The translations under genes and the position numbers were made by a program. A DNA stretch of 11,873 nt from the NCBI GenBank assembly GCA_964492235.1, contig CAZBJQ010000091.1:1-11873 (forward strand), read 5' to 3'. The notes under the pieces were generated by a model that was given only the letters and a program-made list of their open reading frames with translations, ran no database searches and was not told where the DNA came from. This DNA is from PFL42 sp964492235. GTDB taxonomy: Bacteria; Chloroflexota; Anaerolineae; Anaerolineales; E44-bin32. Below, piece by piece: positions 1 to 7,566 of this stretch (position 1 is its first letter; the number at the start of each line of letters is the position of its first letter).

Positions 1-2
1 TC

Positions 3-2399
3 CTGCGCAAGTACTACTACAACAGCTGGATCAACGCCGTGTGGAATCCGCCCGGTGGCTGGTCGCTGCGCTACTATGGCAACGGCTACGGCGATCTCGA
101 CCGGGTAAAGGTCCGGATCGACCACCCGGGCAACAGCAACCCGGGGCCGCCGGCCGATGTCGGCGCCGAGGATTTCAGCATCGAGTGGTGGATGAAGGTC
201 CCGGCCGGGGCGAACAACGCCGCCGCTGTTACCTGCGGCGCCAACCTCAACTGGATCTACGGCAACACGCTGCTCGACCGGGATCGGTTCAACCAGGACC
301 GCAAGTTCGGCGTGTCGCTGGCCGGCAATCGATTGGTCTTCGGCGTCAGTGGCGAGAGCACGGGGGACCTGACGCTGTGTGGAACCTCGAGGTTGGATGA
401 CGACAACTGGCATCATGTGGCGGTCGAACGCCGCCGCAGTGACGGCTGGCTGTGGCTGTTCGTCGACGGGCATCTCGAGGCCGAAGCCGACGGCCCGGAC
501 GGTGACGTCTCGTACCCGGATGACGGCGTGCCGGGCTCCTTCTGCGGCCCGGCGGGCGATCAGCCGTGCACGAACAGCGATCCCTTCCTGGTGATCGGCG
601 CCGAGAAGCACGACACCAATCGCACGACCTACCCCTCGTTCAGCGGCTGGCTGGACGAGCTGCGGCTGTCGAACACGCTGCGTTACAGCGCTGACTTCAC
701 GGTTCCGACGGGCCCGTTCACACCCGACGCCAACACCAAGGCGCTTTACCATTTCAATGAAGGCTTCGGGAACGTGCTGAACGATTCGTCGGCGTACACG
801 GGTTCGCCCAGCCAGGTCGGCGACCGGAACTACGGCGGCGTGACCAACGGCCCGGAGTGGTTCGATGACTCACCGTGGCGCGTGCCGCAGCCAACGCCGA
901 CGCCGTGGGGGACTCCGACGCGGACTCCCACACCGACGGCGACGATGACTTCGACGGCTACAGCGACATTCACCCCGACCGCCACCGCCACGCCCACGGC
1001 CACGCCGTTCGCCGTCCATAGCCCGACCCCACGCCCGACCTCCATCATCCGCTTCGCCGTGATCGGCGACTACGGCCTGGCCGGCACGGGCGAGGCCGAT
1101 GTTGCCTCCCTGGTCCATGGCTGGAACCCGGACTTTATCCTGACCACCGGCGACAACAATTACCCGGACGGCGCGGCGGCGACGATCGACCAGAACATCG
1201 GCCAGTACTACGCCGACTTCATCTATCCTTACACCGGCAGCTACGGCCCCGGCGCCTCGACCAACCGGTTCTTCCCGTCCTTGGGCAACCACGACTGGTA
1301 CACCGCGGGCGCCACACCGTATCTCGACTACTTCACGCTCCCCGGCAATGAGCGCTACTACCGCTTCACCCAGGGGCCGGTCGAGTTCTTCGCCCTTGAC
1401 AGCGACGTCAACGAGCCGGACGGGATGAGCGAGACCTCGGCCCAGGCAGCCTGGCTGGAACAGGCGTTGGACGAGTCGACCACGCCGTGGCAGATCGTGT
1501 ACTTCCACGTCGCCCCCTACTCATCCGGCACACACGGATCTGCGCCGGACATGCAGTGGCCCTTCGCCGAGTGGGGCGCCGACGCCGTGCTCGCCGGCCA
1601 TGACCACACCTATGAACGCCTCGGCATCGACGGCATCCCGTATTTCGTCAACGGCCTTGGCGGCGACAGCATCTACGACTTCGGCACGCCCGTCAGCGGA
1701 AGCCAGTTCCGATACAACGACGATTTCGGCGCCATGCTGGTCGAGGCCACGACCAGCCAGCTGACCTTCCGCTTCGCCAACCGGTCGGGGACTTTCGTCG
1801 ATACACATACCCTGACCTCGACCGTGTTCGGCGATGTCCCGTCCTCCCACTGGGCGTTCGATTACATCGAATCCCTGTTTCGGGCCGGGTTCGTCGCTGG
1901 CTGCAGTGCCTCGCCACGCCTGTACTGCCCGGAAAACGTGCTGTCGCGCGCCGAGTCGGCGGTGTTTGTCGAGCGCGGCCATCACGGTGCCATCGCCGAC
2001 CCACCCTACCCCGCACCGGCCTCCCCGACCTTCGCCGATGTCGCTCGCTCCTTCTGGGGCTTCGGCTGGATTGAGAGCCTGTGGCAGGATGGCTTCACAG
2101 CTGGCTGCAACACCAACCCACTCTCGTACTGCCCGAACAGTCAGCACACCCGAGCCGAAGCCTCGGTGTTCTTCTTGCGTATCAAGAACGGCGCGGATCA
2201 TCAGCCGCCAGCGCCGACAGGCATCTTCGCCGACGTTCCGACCGGCGCCTGGTATGCCGGCTGGGTCGAAGACGCCTACACCCAGGGATTGCTCCCAGCC
2301 TGCAGCCTGGATCCCCTGGCCTTCTGCCCCAATGACCTGCTCAATCGGTCGTGGGCTGCGTACATGATGGTGCAGGCCAAGGGGATCCCGATCCCCTAG
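3..2399 (+). CDS. LamG / purple-acid-phosphatase-like phosphoesterase / SLH-like surface protein (5' partial)
   Basis: The reading frame is open to the window edge, so the GTG at 39 is probably an internal Val codon and the true start and any signal peptide lie upstream. Residues here count from the codon at 3 (798 seen). Order: LamG/concanavalin-like domain (about 19-290, with EWWM, WHHVAVER, LWLFVDG, GWLDELRLSNT); Thr/Pro-rich linker (about 295-347); calcineurin-like phosphoesterase (about 350-608); three SLH-like repeats (609-798). The phosphoesterase has the full metal set: GDYG (D356), GDNNY (D384, Y387), GNHD (N429, H430), FHVAPYS (H502) and GHDH (H533, H535). The Tyr three residues after Asp in GDNNY matches the Tyr ligand of purple acid phosphatases (ACP5 type), so a secreted dinuclear-metal phosphomonoesterase or phosphodiesterase is likely; the substrate is unknown. 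LamG probably binds a glycan or wall component, and the SLH-like repeats anchor the protein outside the cell. The stop TAG lies two bases before the next gene, suggesting co-transcription and translational coupling. Domain calls are firm; the role is inferred. Confidence 0.9.
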   Translation: MRKYYYNSWINAVWNPPGGWSLRYYGNGYGDLDRVKVRIDHPGNSNPGPPADVGAEDFSIEWWMKVPAGANNAAAVTCGANLNWIYGNTLLDRDRFNQDRKFGVSLAGNRLVFGVSGESTGDLTLCGTSRLDDDNWHHVAVERRRSDGWLWLFVDGHLEAEADGPDGDVSYPDDGVPGSFCGPAGDQPCTNSDPFLVIGAEKHDTNRTTYPSFSGWLDELRLSNTLRYSADFTVPTGPFTPDANTKALYHFNEGFGNVLNDSSAYTGSPSQVGDRNYGGVTNGPEWFDDSPWRVPQPTPTPWGTPTRTPTPTATMTSTATATFTPTATATPTATPFAVHSPTPRPTSIIRFAVIGDYGLAGTGEADVASLVHGWNPDFILTTGDNNYPDGAAATIDQNIGQYYADFIYPYTGSYGPGASTNRFFPSLGNHDWYTAGATPYLDYFTLPGNERYYRFTQGPVEFFALDSDVNEPDGMSETSAQAAWLEQALDESTTPWQIVYFHVAPYSSGTHGSAPDMQWPFAEWGADAVLAGHDHTYERLGIDGIPYFVNGLGGDSIYDFGTPVSGSQFRYNDDFGAMLVEATTSQLTFRFANRSGTFVDTHTLTSTVFGDVPSSHWAFDYIESLFRAGFVAGCSASPRLYCPENVLSRAESAVFVERGHHGAIADPPYPAPASPTFADVARSFWGFGWIESLWQDGFTAGCNTNPLSYCPNSQHTRAEASVFFLRIKNGADHQPPAPTGIFADVPTGAWYAGWVEDAYTQGLLPACSLDPLAFCPNDLLNRSWAAYMMVQAKGIPIP
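885..1043 (+). repeat. Thr/Pro-rich low-complexity linker coding repeat
   Basis: About 53 codons made of imperfect ACG/ACC-CCG and ACG-GC(G/C) units encode a Thr/Pro/Ala stalk between the LamG domain and the phosphoesterase. Such linkers are extended and are common O-glycosylation sites; glycosylation here is inferred only. Confidence 0.85.
1827..2396 (+). repeat. SLH-like triplet, copy 1 (phosphoesterase protein)
   Basis: Three repeats begin at 1827, 2031 and 2226, each with F-x-D-V at the start and C-x3-P-x2-[YF]-C-P in the middle (CSASPRLYCP, CNTNPLSYCP, CSLDPLAFCP). Repeats 1 and 2 keep SRAE and TRAE; repeat 3 has NRSWAA instead. SLH modules normally bind secondary cell-wall polymers. 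Confidence 0.85.
1923..1975 (+). repeat. 53-base near-identical direct repeat, copy A
   Basis: Matches 4973-5025 with one mismatch (position 1961 versus 5011), including a 38-base identical run at 1923-1960. It lies inside the first SLH-like repeat. Confidence 0.9.
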
Positions 2400-2401
2400 C
2401 C

Positions 2402-5400
2402 ATGGAGCAAGCGCCGCCCGCACCTCCTGGGCGCGAATGCCGCCAACCGTCCCGGTGGCCGGCGACAGCCGCCGCGATGGCCCTGGCGCTTGTGGTTCTC
2501 AACCGCGGGCCTGCGAACCTGGCCCATCATCCCTTTCAGCGGCCGGACCGCCCTCAGCCTGCCCACACCCAGCAAGAAGTTCTACCCACGTCTCTGGCCA
2601 GTGAGCTTGTTCAAGGCGCCGGGGGCGGGGCGGCGGGCACGGTGCCCAGTGCATGGCTTGCCTACGGCATCTCGCGCGGTGTAACGCTCAAGACACTGGC
2701 ACTGGCGATCCAACAGCGGCAGACCTGGTTGCCCTTCGGGCCGCCGCTGGTTGCCCCGCTCAAATCCGCCCTGCTTCAGACGCAAGATGAGCCGCTGATC
2801 ACCGACGGTATGTTCGTCTGGGGCCCGAACGTCGGCGACTTCGATTTCATGGCCTTCCTGCAGCAGGCGAACTCTCCGCTGACCCCCTTCGCCGAGGACC
2901 TGGCGCTGTGGTCCAGCTACGCCAGCGTCAATCCGCAGGTGCTGCTGACCGTGCTTGAGGTCCGCTACGGCCTGGTCAGCGGCACCGGCGGGGCGCAGGA
3001 TTCCGATCAGATCCGGGACACGATCGAATCGACGGCCCTCAACCTGGCCGAGGCTTTCTACGAGCACCTGTACACTTGGGGAGCCCGAAGCGAGCACAGC
3101 GACCTCGAGCCCCCGGCAGCGCTGGCCCTGGCGGATGGCAGCACGGTGGAGATCGGCGACACCACCTCCGGATCGTTCGCCGTTTCGCGGGCGCTGGCCG
3201 AAGGCCAGGATCTGGCCACCTGGCAGGCGCAAGTCTCCGCCGACTCCAGCGGCGGATTCAGCCAGACCTTCAACGATCTGTTCCCGCAGGCCGACCTGCT
3301 CGATGCCAGCAACGACATCAATCCGCCTTCTGCCCCGCCAGGGAACCTGTTCCAGTTCCCGTTTCCATTGGGTGCGACGTGGACCTTCAGCGGTCCGCAC
3401 TCCTGGAACGGCGGCAGCTACCCACCGCCCTACTCGTCGATGGACTTCTTCACCGGGGGAGCGACCTGTAGCTCGCCGCCGAACCAGTACGCGGTCTCGG
3501 CCGCCGGGGGCACAGCGTCCCGGCCATCGAACTACTCGTGCTGGCTGGAGATCAACCATGGCGGCGGGTGGGTTACTTCGTACTACCACCTGCGCAATAT
3601 CTACCTGGCCAGCAGCCTGGACCGCAACACCGGCACCGGGACGATCTCCTGCGAGATCTGCGCCGGCGGCTTCGCTACCGGCCCGCATGTGCACTGGAGC
3701 CTCAAGTACGACGGCGCTTACACCAGCCTGGAGGGGACCAAGCTTTCCGGCTGGACCATTCACGTCGGGTCAGAGCCTTACACCAGCGGGTCGCTGACAC
3801 GCGACGGCGTCACGCTGTCCCCCTATCGCACCGTCAATAACGACTACCACCTGTACTTCGGCACAGGCAACTACTCGCTGCGCTTCCATGGCAACGGAGT
3901 ATCCGATATCGACCGAGTGAAGATCCAGATCGACGACCCCAACGACTCAACGGCGAGCCCGCCGGCCGACGTCGGACAGAACGACGACTTCACCATCGAG
4001 TGGTGGGTGCGGGCGCAGCCGGGCGAGAACGCCGCCGGACCGGTGACCTGCGGCGCCAACAAGGACTGGCGGCGCGGTAACATCCTGATCGACCGCGATC
4101 GGTTCAACCAGCCGCGCGGCTACGGCGTCTCGCTGGTGGAGGGACGAATTGTCTTTGGCGTGACCGGCGAGGCCGGCGACAGCCTGACGCTCTGCGGCAC
4201 GACCCGTGTGGACGACGGGCAGTGGCACCACATCGCCGTCCAGCGCAACCGTTACGCTGACGCCCATCCCGAGGGTTTCCTGTGGCTATACGTCGACGGG
4301 GTGCTAGAGGCATCGGCGACTGGCCCCCTGGGAAAGGTCTCCTACCCCAACGACGGCGTCCCCGGCTCGTTCTGCGGCCCTGGAGGCAACGAGCCCTGCA
4401 TCAACAGCGATCCCTATCTGGTGCTGGGCGCCGAGAAGCATGGCCTCGACCCGGCGATGTATCCGTCGTTTAGCGGGTGGATGGACGAGCTGCGGATCTC
4501 CAACACCACACGCTACCTGGCAGACTACGCAGCGCCGGTGCAGCCCTTCGTCCCGGATGCGAACACCGTCGGCCTGTACCACTTCAACGAAGGCGCAGGC
4601 GATTCGATCTACGACACATCCGGACACAGCGGGCCGCCCAGCAATGGCCTGCGCAAGTTCGGCGGCTCGCCGGCCGGGCCGGAATGGTCGAGTGATGTGC
4701 CGGGAGTGATCTACCCGACGCCGACGGCCAGCCCGACGCCAACCGAGACCCGCACCCCGACGGCTACGGCCACTCCCACGGTCACGCCGACGTCCACTGC
4801 AACGGGTACGCCGACCCCGACCGCGACCACCACTCAGACGCCCACCGTCACGCCCACCAGAACTCCAGGGCCGATCTTCGCCGATGTGCCGCCCACGCAC
4901 TGGGCCTTCGACTACATTGAAGCCCTGTACGACGCCGGCTTTGTAGCCGGCTGCAGCGCCGAGCCACGCCTATACTGCCCGGAAAACGTGCTGTCGCGCG
5001 CCGAGTCGGCAGTGTTTGTCGAGCGAGGGCTGCATGGGGCGATCGCCTCTCCGCCCTACACGCCACCAGGCTCGCCCACCTTCTCCGATGTTCCAGCCTC
5101 CTTCTGGGGCTACGGCTGGATCGAAAGCCTGTGGCAGGACGCGATGACGGCCGGCTGCAGCACGAACCCGCTCGCCTACTGCCCCCTCAGCCAGCACACC
5201 CGGGCCGAGGCTTCGGTCTTCTTCCTGCGCATCAAGAACGGCGCCGCCTACCAGCCGCCCACCCCTACCGGCTTGTTTACCGACGTGCCGCGTGACGCCT
5301 GGTACGCCGGGTGGGTGGAGGACGCCTACAACCAAGGCCTGCTCCCCGCCTGCACCACCGACCCGCTGGCCTACTGCCCTAACGATCTGCTCAACCGTGC

Positions 5401-5449
5401 CTGGGCGGCCTACATGATGGTTCAGGCCAAAGGCATCCCCGTTCCCTAG
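2402..5449 (+). CDS. LasA/beta-lytic-type M23 metallopeptidase with LamG and SLH-like repeats
   Basis: A 1015-residue secreted protein if started at ATG 2402; the frame stays open upstream to a GTG at 2351 inside the previous gene. ATG 2402 was preferred because it gives a basic n-region (R11, R14, R18) then a hydrophobic stretch (about 21-33), like a signal peptide; no good Shine-Dalgarno is visible, so coupling to the preceding stop is likely. Residues 50-310 are unrecognised but include VWGPNVGDFD and a VNPQVLLTVLE segment (E186) resembling the catalytic-helix region of lysozyme-like folds (weak). About 325-445 is an M23 peptidase: H333, D348 (SSMDF), H396 (YYHL) and H429-x-H431 (GPHVHWS). 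The order and spacing fit beta-lytic/LasA-type Zn endopeptidases that cut peptidoglycan cross-bridges. Then LamG (491-765), a Thr/Pro linker (771-824) and SLH-like repeats starting near 826, 894 and 959. Role inferred: surface-anchored wall hydrolase used in remodelling, division or attack on other bacteria. Confidence 0.9.
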   Translation: MEQAPPAPPGRECRQPSRWPATAAAMALALVVLNRGPANLAHHPFQRPDRPQPAHTQQEVLPTSLASELVQGAGGGAAGTVPSAWLAYGISRGVTLKTLALAIQQRQTWLPFGPPLVAPLKSALLQTQDEPLITDGMFVWGPNVGDFDFMAFLQQANSPLTPFAEDLALWSSYASVNPQVLLTVLEVRYGLVSGTGGAQDSDQIRDTIESTALNLAEAFYEHLYTWGARSEHSDLEPPAALALADGSTVEIGDTTSGSFAVSRALAEGQDLATWQAQVSADSSGGFSQTFNDLFPQADLLDASNDINPPSAPPGNLFQFPFPLGATWTFSGPHSWNGGSYPPPYSSMDFFTGGATCSSPPNQYAVSAAGGTASRPSNYSCWLEINHGGGWVTSYYHLRNIYLASSLDRNTGTGTISCEICAGGFATGPHVHWSLKYDGAYTSLEGTKLSGWTIHVGSEPYTSGSLTRDGVTLSPYRTVNNDYHLYFGTGNYSLRFHGNGVSDIDRVKIQIDDPNDSTASPPADVGQNDDFTIEWWVRAQPGENAAGPVTCGANKDWRRGNILIDRDRFNQPRGYGVSLVEGRIVFGVTGEAGDSLTLCGTTRVDDGQWHHIAVQRNRYADAHPEGFLWLYVDGVLEASATGPLGKVSYPNDGVPGSFCGPGGNEPCINSDPYLVLGAEKHGLDPAMYPSFSGWMDELRISNTTRYLADYAAPVQPFVPDANTVGLYHFNEGAGDSIYDTSGHSGPPSNGLRKFGGSPAGPEWSSDVPGVIYPTPTASPTPTETRTPTATATPTVTPTSTATGTPTPTATTTQTPTVTPTRTPGPIFADVPPTHWAFDYIEALYDAGFVAGCSAEPRLYCPENVLSRAESAVFVERGLHGAIASPPYTPPGSPTFSDVPASFWGYGWIESLWQDAMTAGCSTNPLAYCPLSQHTRAEASVFFLRIKNGAAYQPPTPTGLFTDVPRDAWYAGWVEDAYNQGLLPACTTDPLAYCPNDLLNRAWAAYMMVQAKGIPVP
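4712..4873 (+). repeat. Thr/Pro-rich low-complexity linker coding repeat
   Basis: About 54 codons of the same Thr/Pro/Ala style join the LamG domain directly to the SLH-like repeats. In the preceding gene the equivalent linker joins LamG to a phosphoesterase instead, so the linker marks a domain-exchange boundary. Confidence 0.85.
4877..5446 (+). repeat. SLH-like triplet, copy 2 (M23 protein)
   Basis: Repeats begin at 4877, 5081 and 5276 with CSAEPRLYCP, CSTNPLAYCP and CTTDPLAYCP. Repeats 1 and 2 keep SRAE and TRAE; repeat 3 has NRAWAA. The module has exactly the same length (570 bases) as copy 1 and ends with the same MMVQAKGIP tail. Confidence 0.85.
4973..5025 (+). repeat. 53-base near-identical direct repeat, copy B
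   Basis: Partner of 1923-1975. It lies at the equivalent place in the first SLH-like repeat of the M23 protein; wobble positions are conserved as well as the protein. Confidence 0.9.
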
Positions 5450-5537
5450 TGATCGTTGTCCAGGTTCCTTCCAAGCAAGAAGGCCGCAAGAACGAGCTGC
5501 CCAGTCCTCGCCCCCATTAAGGCTAGAATCGCGAAAC

Positions 5538-5555
5538 GCTAGGCGTGAGCCTAGC
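5538..5555 (-). terminator. Perfect 7-bp hairpin in the convergent gap (possible terminator)
   Basis: GCTAGGC (5538-5544) and GCCTAGC (5549-5555) pair perfectly around a 4-base loop. It lies downstream of both convergent transcription units. Read on the minus strand the stem is followed by GTTTCG, only a short T run, so a standard intrinsic terminator is doubtful. The rest of the 194-base gap 5450-5643 shows no supported gene; a weaker 5-bp stem lies at 5467-5483. Confidence 0.35.
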
Positions 5556-5643
5556 CCGTGCCCCGCATTTCGCCATCTTGTCCCGTCGCTGTGGACTCGT
5601 GAGAGAGATCCATTCTGCCGACTCTGAGTTCCTCTGCAGACGG

Positions 5644-7566
5644 TCAGGGATACGCAATGATCTCGGTTCTGCCCCGGCCGTCAAAGACCCAGCGCCTTCC
5701 CGGCCCGCGCACATCGGCTAGATAGGCTTGCGGAACCGAGGCCGAAAACCCGGGAGCCTCGCTCGAAGTGATCAGCCACACCCGTTGCTCGGGGCCGGCC
5801 GCCGTGATGGCGTCGACGATCCAGGCATCCAAGGATGCTGCTTGATCCCCGGGGACATCATATGGCAGCGAAGTCCACCCGACCGAAGAACGCCAACGAT
5901 TGAGCAGGTGCGCCCACAAGGGCGAACCGTAGCTCTCGACCAGCACAAGGTCGCCTGCACCTATCTGCGCCTGAAGCCAGTCGGAAGCCTCCACATACTC
6001 TGGGTGCGACCCGCCCCATGCTGGATCTTCCGAGGCGGCGCAGAGCAACACCGGCGGGGCGAGCAGCGCCAGTGTACACAGGACCACGGCGGGGATCCGC
6101 AGCCGATGGGTCTCTCGGCTCGCCCCGTGCCCTGCCAGCGTCAGCGCCACAACCGAGGCCACCAGGGCCATGACCTGGAGTGCCCCAGCCCAGCCGCTCC
6201 CGGCACGCGCCAGCCGCGCGCCCAGGGTCTCCCAGATCGAGGGATCGGCCAGGTGGCCGACCTGTGGCGGGATGGCGAGGAACCGCAGCGACCAGACGGC
6301 GTCGGTCCGGAACGGATCCAGTCCGAGTGCCTTCCAATCCTGGTACGGGCGGAGCCAGGGAACGAGGACGGCTGACGCCTGGATCACGATCGCTAGGACG
6401 AACAAGGCGACGATCAAGATCCAGGCTGCTCGATTGCGACGACTCAGCGCACGCTCGAGGAACGGGGCGGCAAGGATCGCCAGCGCCGGCAGCGCCGGGA
6501 GCATGAAACGCAGGCCCCAGCCGTACACCCCCGCCCAGAGCTCGCGGTAGAAAAGCGCCTGCAGCACCGCAAGCAGCAGGGCACTCAGCGCGGCCGGCAA
6601 GGCAAACCATGCTTGACGGCCTCTCCAGAGGAGCAGGCCCGCTACCGAAAGCAACACGGCTGGGGAGAACAGGAAGATGCTCTCCGCCGGGCTGAGAAAC
6701 GGACCGAGAACGGAGGCCAGCAAGCCCCGGCTGCCTCCGCTCAAGGCATGATGTGCCAGGAAGGCGAAATAGGGGAGGCTGTAGCGAGCGAGCGGGCCGG
6801 CCGGCGGCAGGATCCATAGGACGGCGACCACGACGGCGGCGGTGATCCCCAGGGCCAATATTGCCCGCCTGGCCTCGACCCGCCGGCTGCGGGCGGCGGT
6901 CGCGGTCCAGATCACCAGCGTCAACGCGAAGGAGGCCACCAGCGCAAAGGACGTATTCTTGGCGAGCACAGCTGCAAGCAGTCCCAGTCCCATGACGAGG
7001 GCGCCGGTCCGCCACCCCCTCGGCCAGTCCGTGAGGACTATCGCCCAGCCCCACAAAGCGACCGACCAGCCCAGCGCCGCCAGCGGATCGCGGTAGCCAG
7101 TCGTGGCGTACGGCCAGGCCATCGTGGCGATGCCGTACAGAAGTGCAGCCAGGAGAGAGACGCGGGGACCAATGCCCAGCCGTTGAGAGGTGAGAAAGAC
7201 GAACAGCGCAGTCAGGCTGGTGATGTAAGCGTTGACCAACAGGAAGGCCTGCGCACCGCCAGCGCCCAAGAACCTCGCCACCCGGTAGGCGATCGCCCCA
7301 AGAACGACCTGGCCTGGCTCGATCTCGATGGCGGCATCCCCTTGTGCCCGCAGCTCCTGCACCCGGTGATTGCCGTAGACCTGCGTCTGGCCAAGGTTGC
7401 CCCACAGGGCCAGACTCTGCGACCGCGCCGCCAGGATGTGTTCGTCGTCGGTGCGGAAGACACCGGTGGCGCTGGCTGTGTAAAGAAGAAGCAGCCCAGC
7501 CAGCAACAAGACGGCCGGCGCGCATCGAATAGTTCGGTCTGTGGATTCAGAACGAGCCGGGGACAT
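5644..7566 (-). CDS. Polytopic GT-C-fold glycosyltransferase-like membrane protein (GT39/ArnT-like)
   Basis: A 640-residue integral membrane protein with about a dozen hydrophobic segments (for example about 16-34, 104-127, 136-155, 187-222, 237-254, 318-342, 352-368, 380-403, 459-478, 492-510). After the first span comes an acidic cluster (D40, D41, E42) where GT-C enzymes carry their catalytic acidic residue. YRDPLAALGW (158-167), LSPAESIFLFSP (291-302) and WGLRFMLPALP (350-360) are typical of bacterial GT39-like proteins. A soluble C-terminal tail of about 125 residues follows the last span. Such enzymes move a sugar from a polyprenyl-phosphate donor to lipid, polysaccharide or protein on the outer membrane face; the acceptor here is unknown. 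ATG 7566 overlaps the end of the upstream GT2 gene by 20 bases, which argues for one operon. No strong Shine-Dalgarno is visible. Many such proteins are annotated only as hypothetical, so enzymatic activity is probable, not shown. Confidence 0.8.
   Translation of the reverse strand: MSPARSESTDRTIRCAPAVLLLAGLLLLYTASATGVFRTDDEHILAARSQSLALWGNLGQTQVYGNHRVQELRAQGDAAIEIEPGQVVLGAIAYRVARFLGAGGAQAFLLVNAYITSLTALFVFLTSQRLGIGPRVSLLAALLYGIATMAWPYATTGYRDPLAALGWSVALWGWAIVLTDWPRGWRTGALVMGLGLLAAVLAKNTSFALVASFALTLVIWTATAARSRRVEARRAILALGITAAVVVAVLWILPPAGPLARYSLPYFAFLAHHALSGGSRGLLASVLGPFLSPAESIFLFSPAVLLSVAGLLLWRGRQAWFALPAALSALLLAVLQALFYRELWAGVYGWGLRFMLPALPALAILAAPFLERALSRRNRAAWILIVALFVLAIVIQASAVLVPWLRPYQDWKALGLDPFRTDAVWSLRFLAIPPQVGHLADPSIWETLGARLARAGSGWAGALQVMALVASVVALTLAGHGASRETHRLRIPAVVLCTLALLAPPVLLCAASEDPAWGGSHPEYVEASDWLQAQIGAGDLVLVESYGSPLWAHLLNRWRSSVGWTSLPYDVPGDQAASLDAWIVDAITAAGPEQRVWLITSSEAPGFSASVPQAYLADVRGPGRRWVFDGRGRTEIIAYP

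Noticed and set aside
885..1043. Thr/Pro linker DNA as a possible CRISPR or satellite array
   Set aside because: Repeat units are short, irregular and in frame with a coding linker; no constant repeat-spacer pattern.
1521..2423. 300-codon minus-strand open frame opposite the phosphoesterase/SLH region
   Set aside because: A similar antisense frame appears opposite the SLH-like region of the second gene, as expected from the sense repeats themselves, not from an independent gene.
2582..3763. 393-codon minus-strand open frame opposite the M23 gene
   Set aside because: Antisense shadow; the sense strand has complete M23 catalytic motifs and the antisense product resembles nothing.
5523..5714. 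63-codon minus-strand frame across the convergent gap
   Set aside because: Overlaps the end of the GT-C gene and the hairpin, and has no recognisable composition or start signal.
5858..7525. 555-codon minus-strand open frame inside the GT-C gene
   Set aside because: Out-of-frame shadow in GC-rich DNA; low-complexity Arg/Gly/Pro/Ala composition without motifs, while the overlapping frame encodes regular membrane helices and family motifs.
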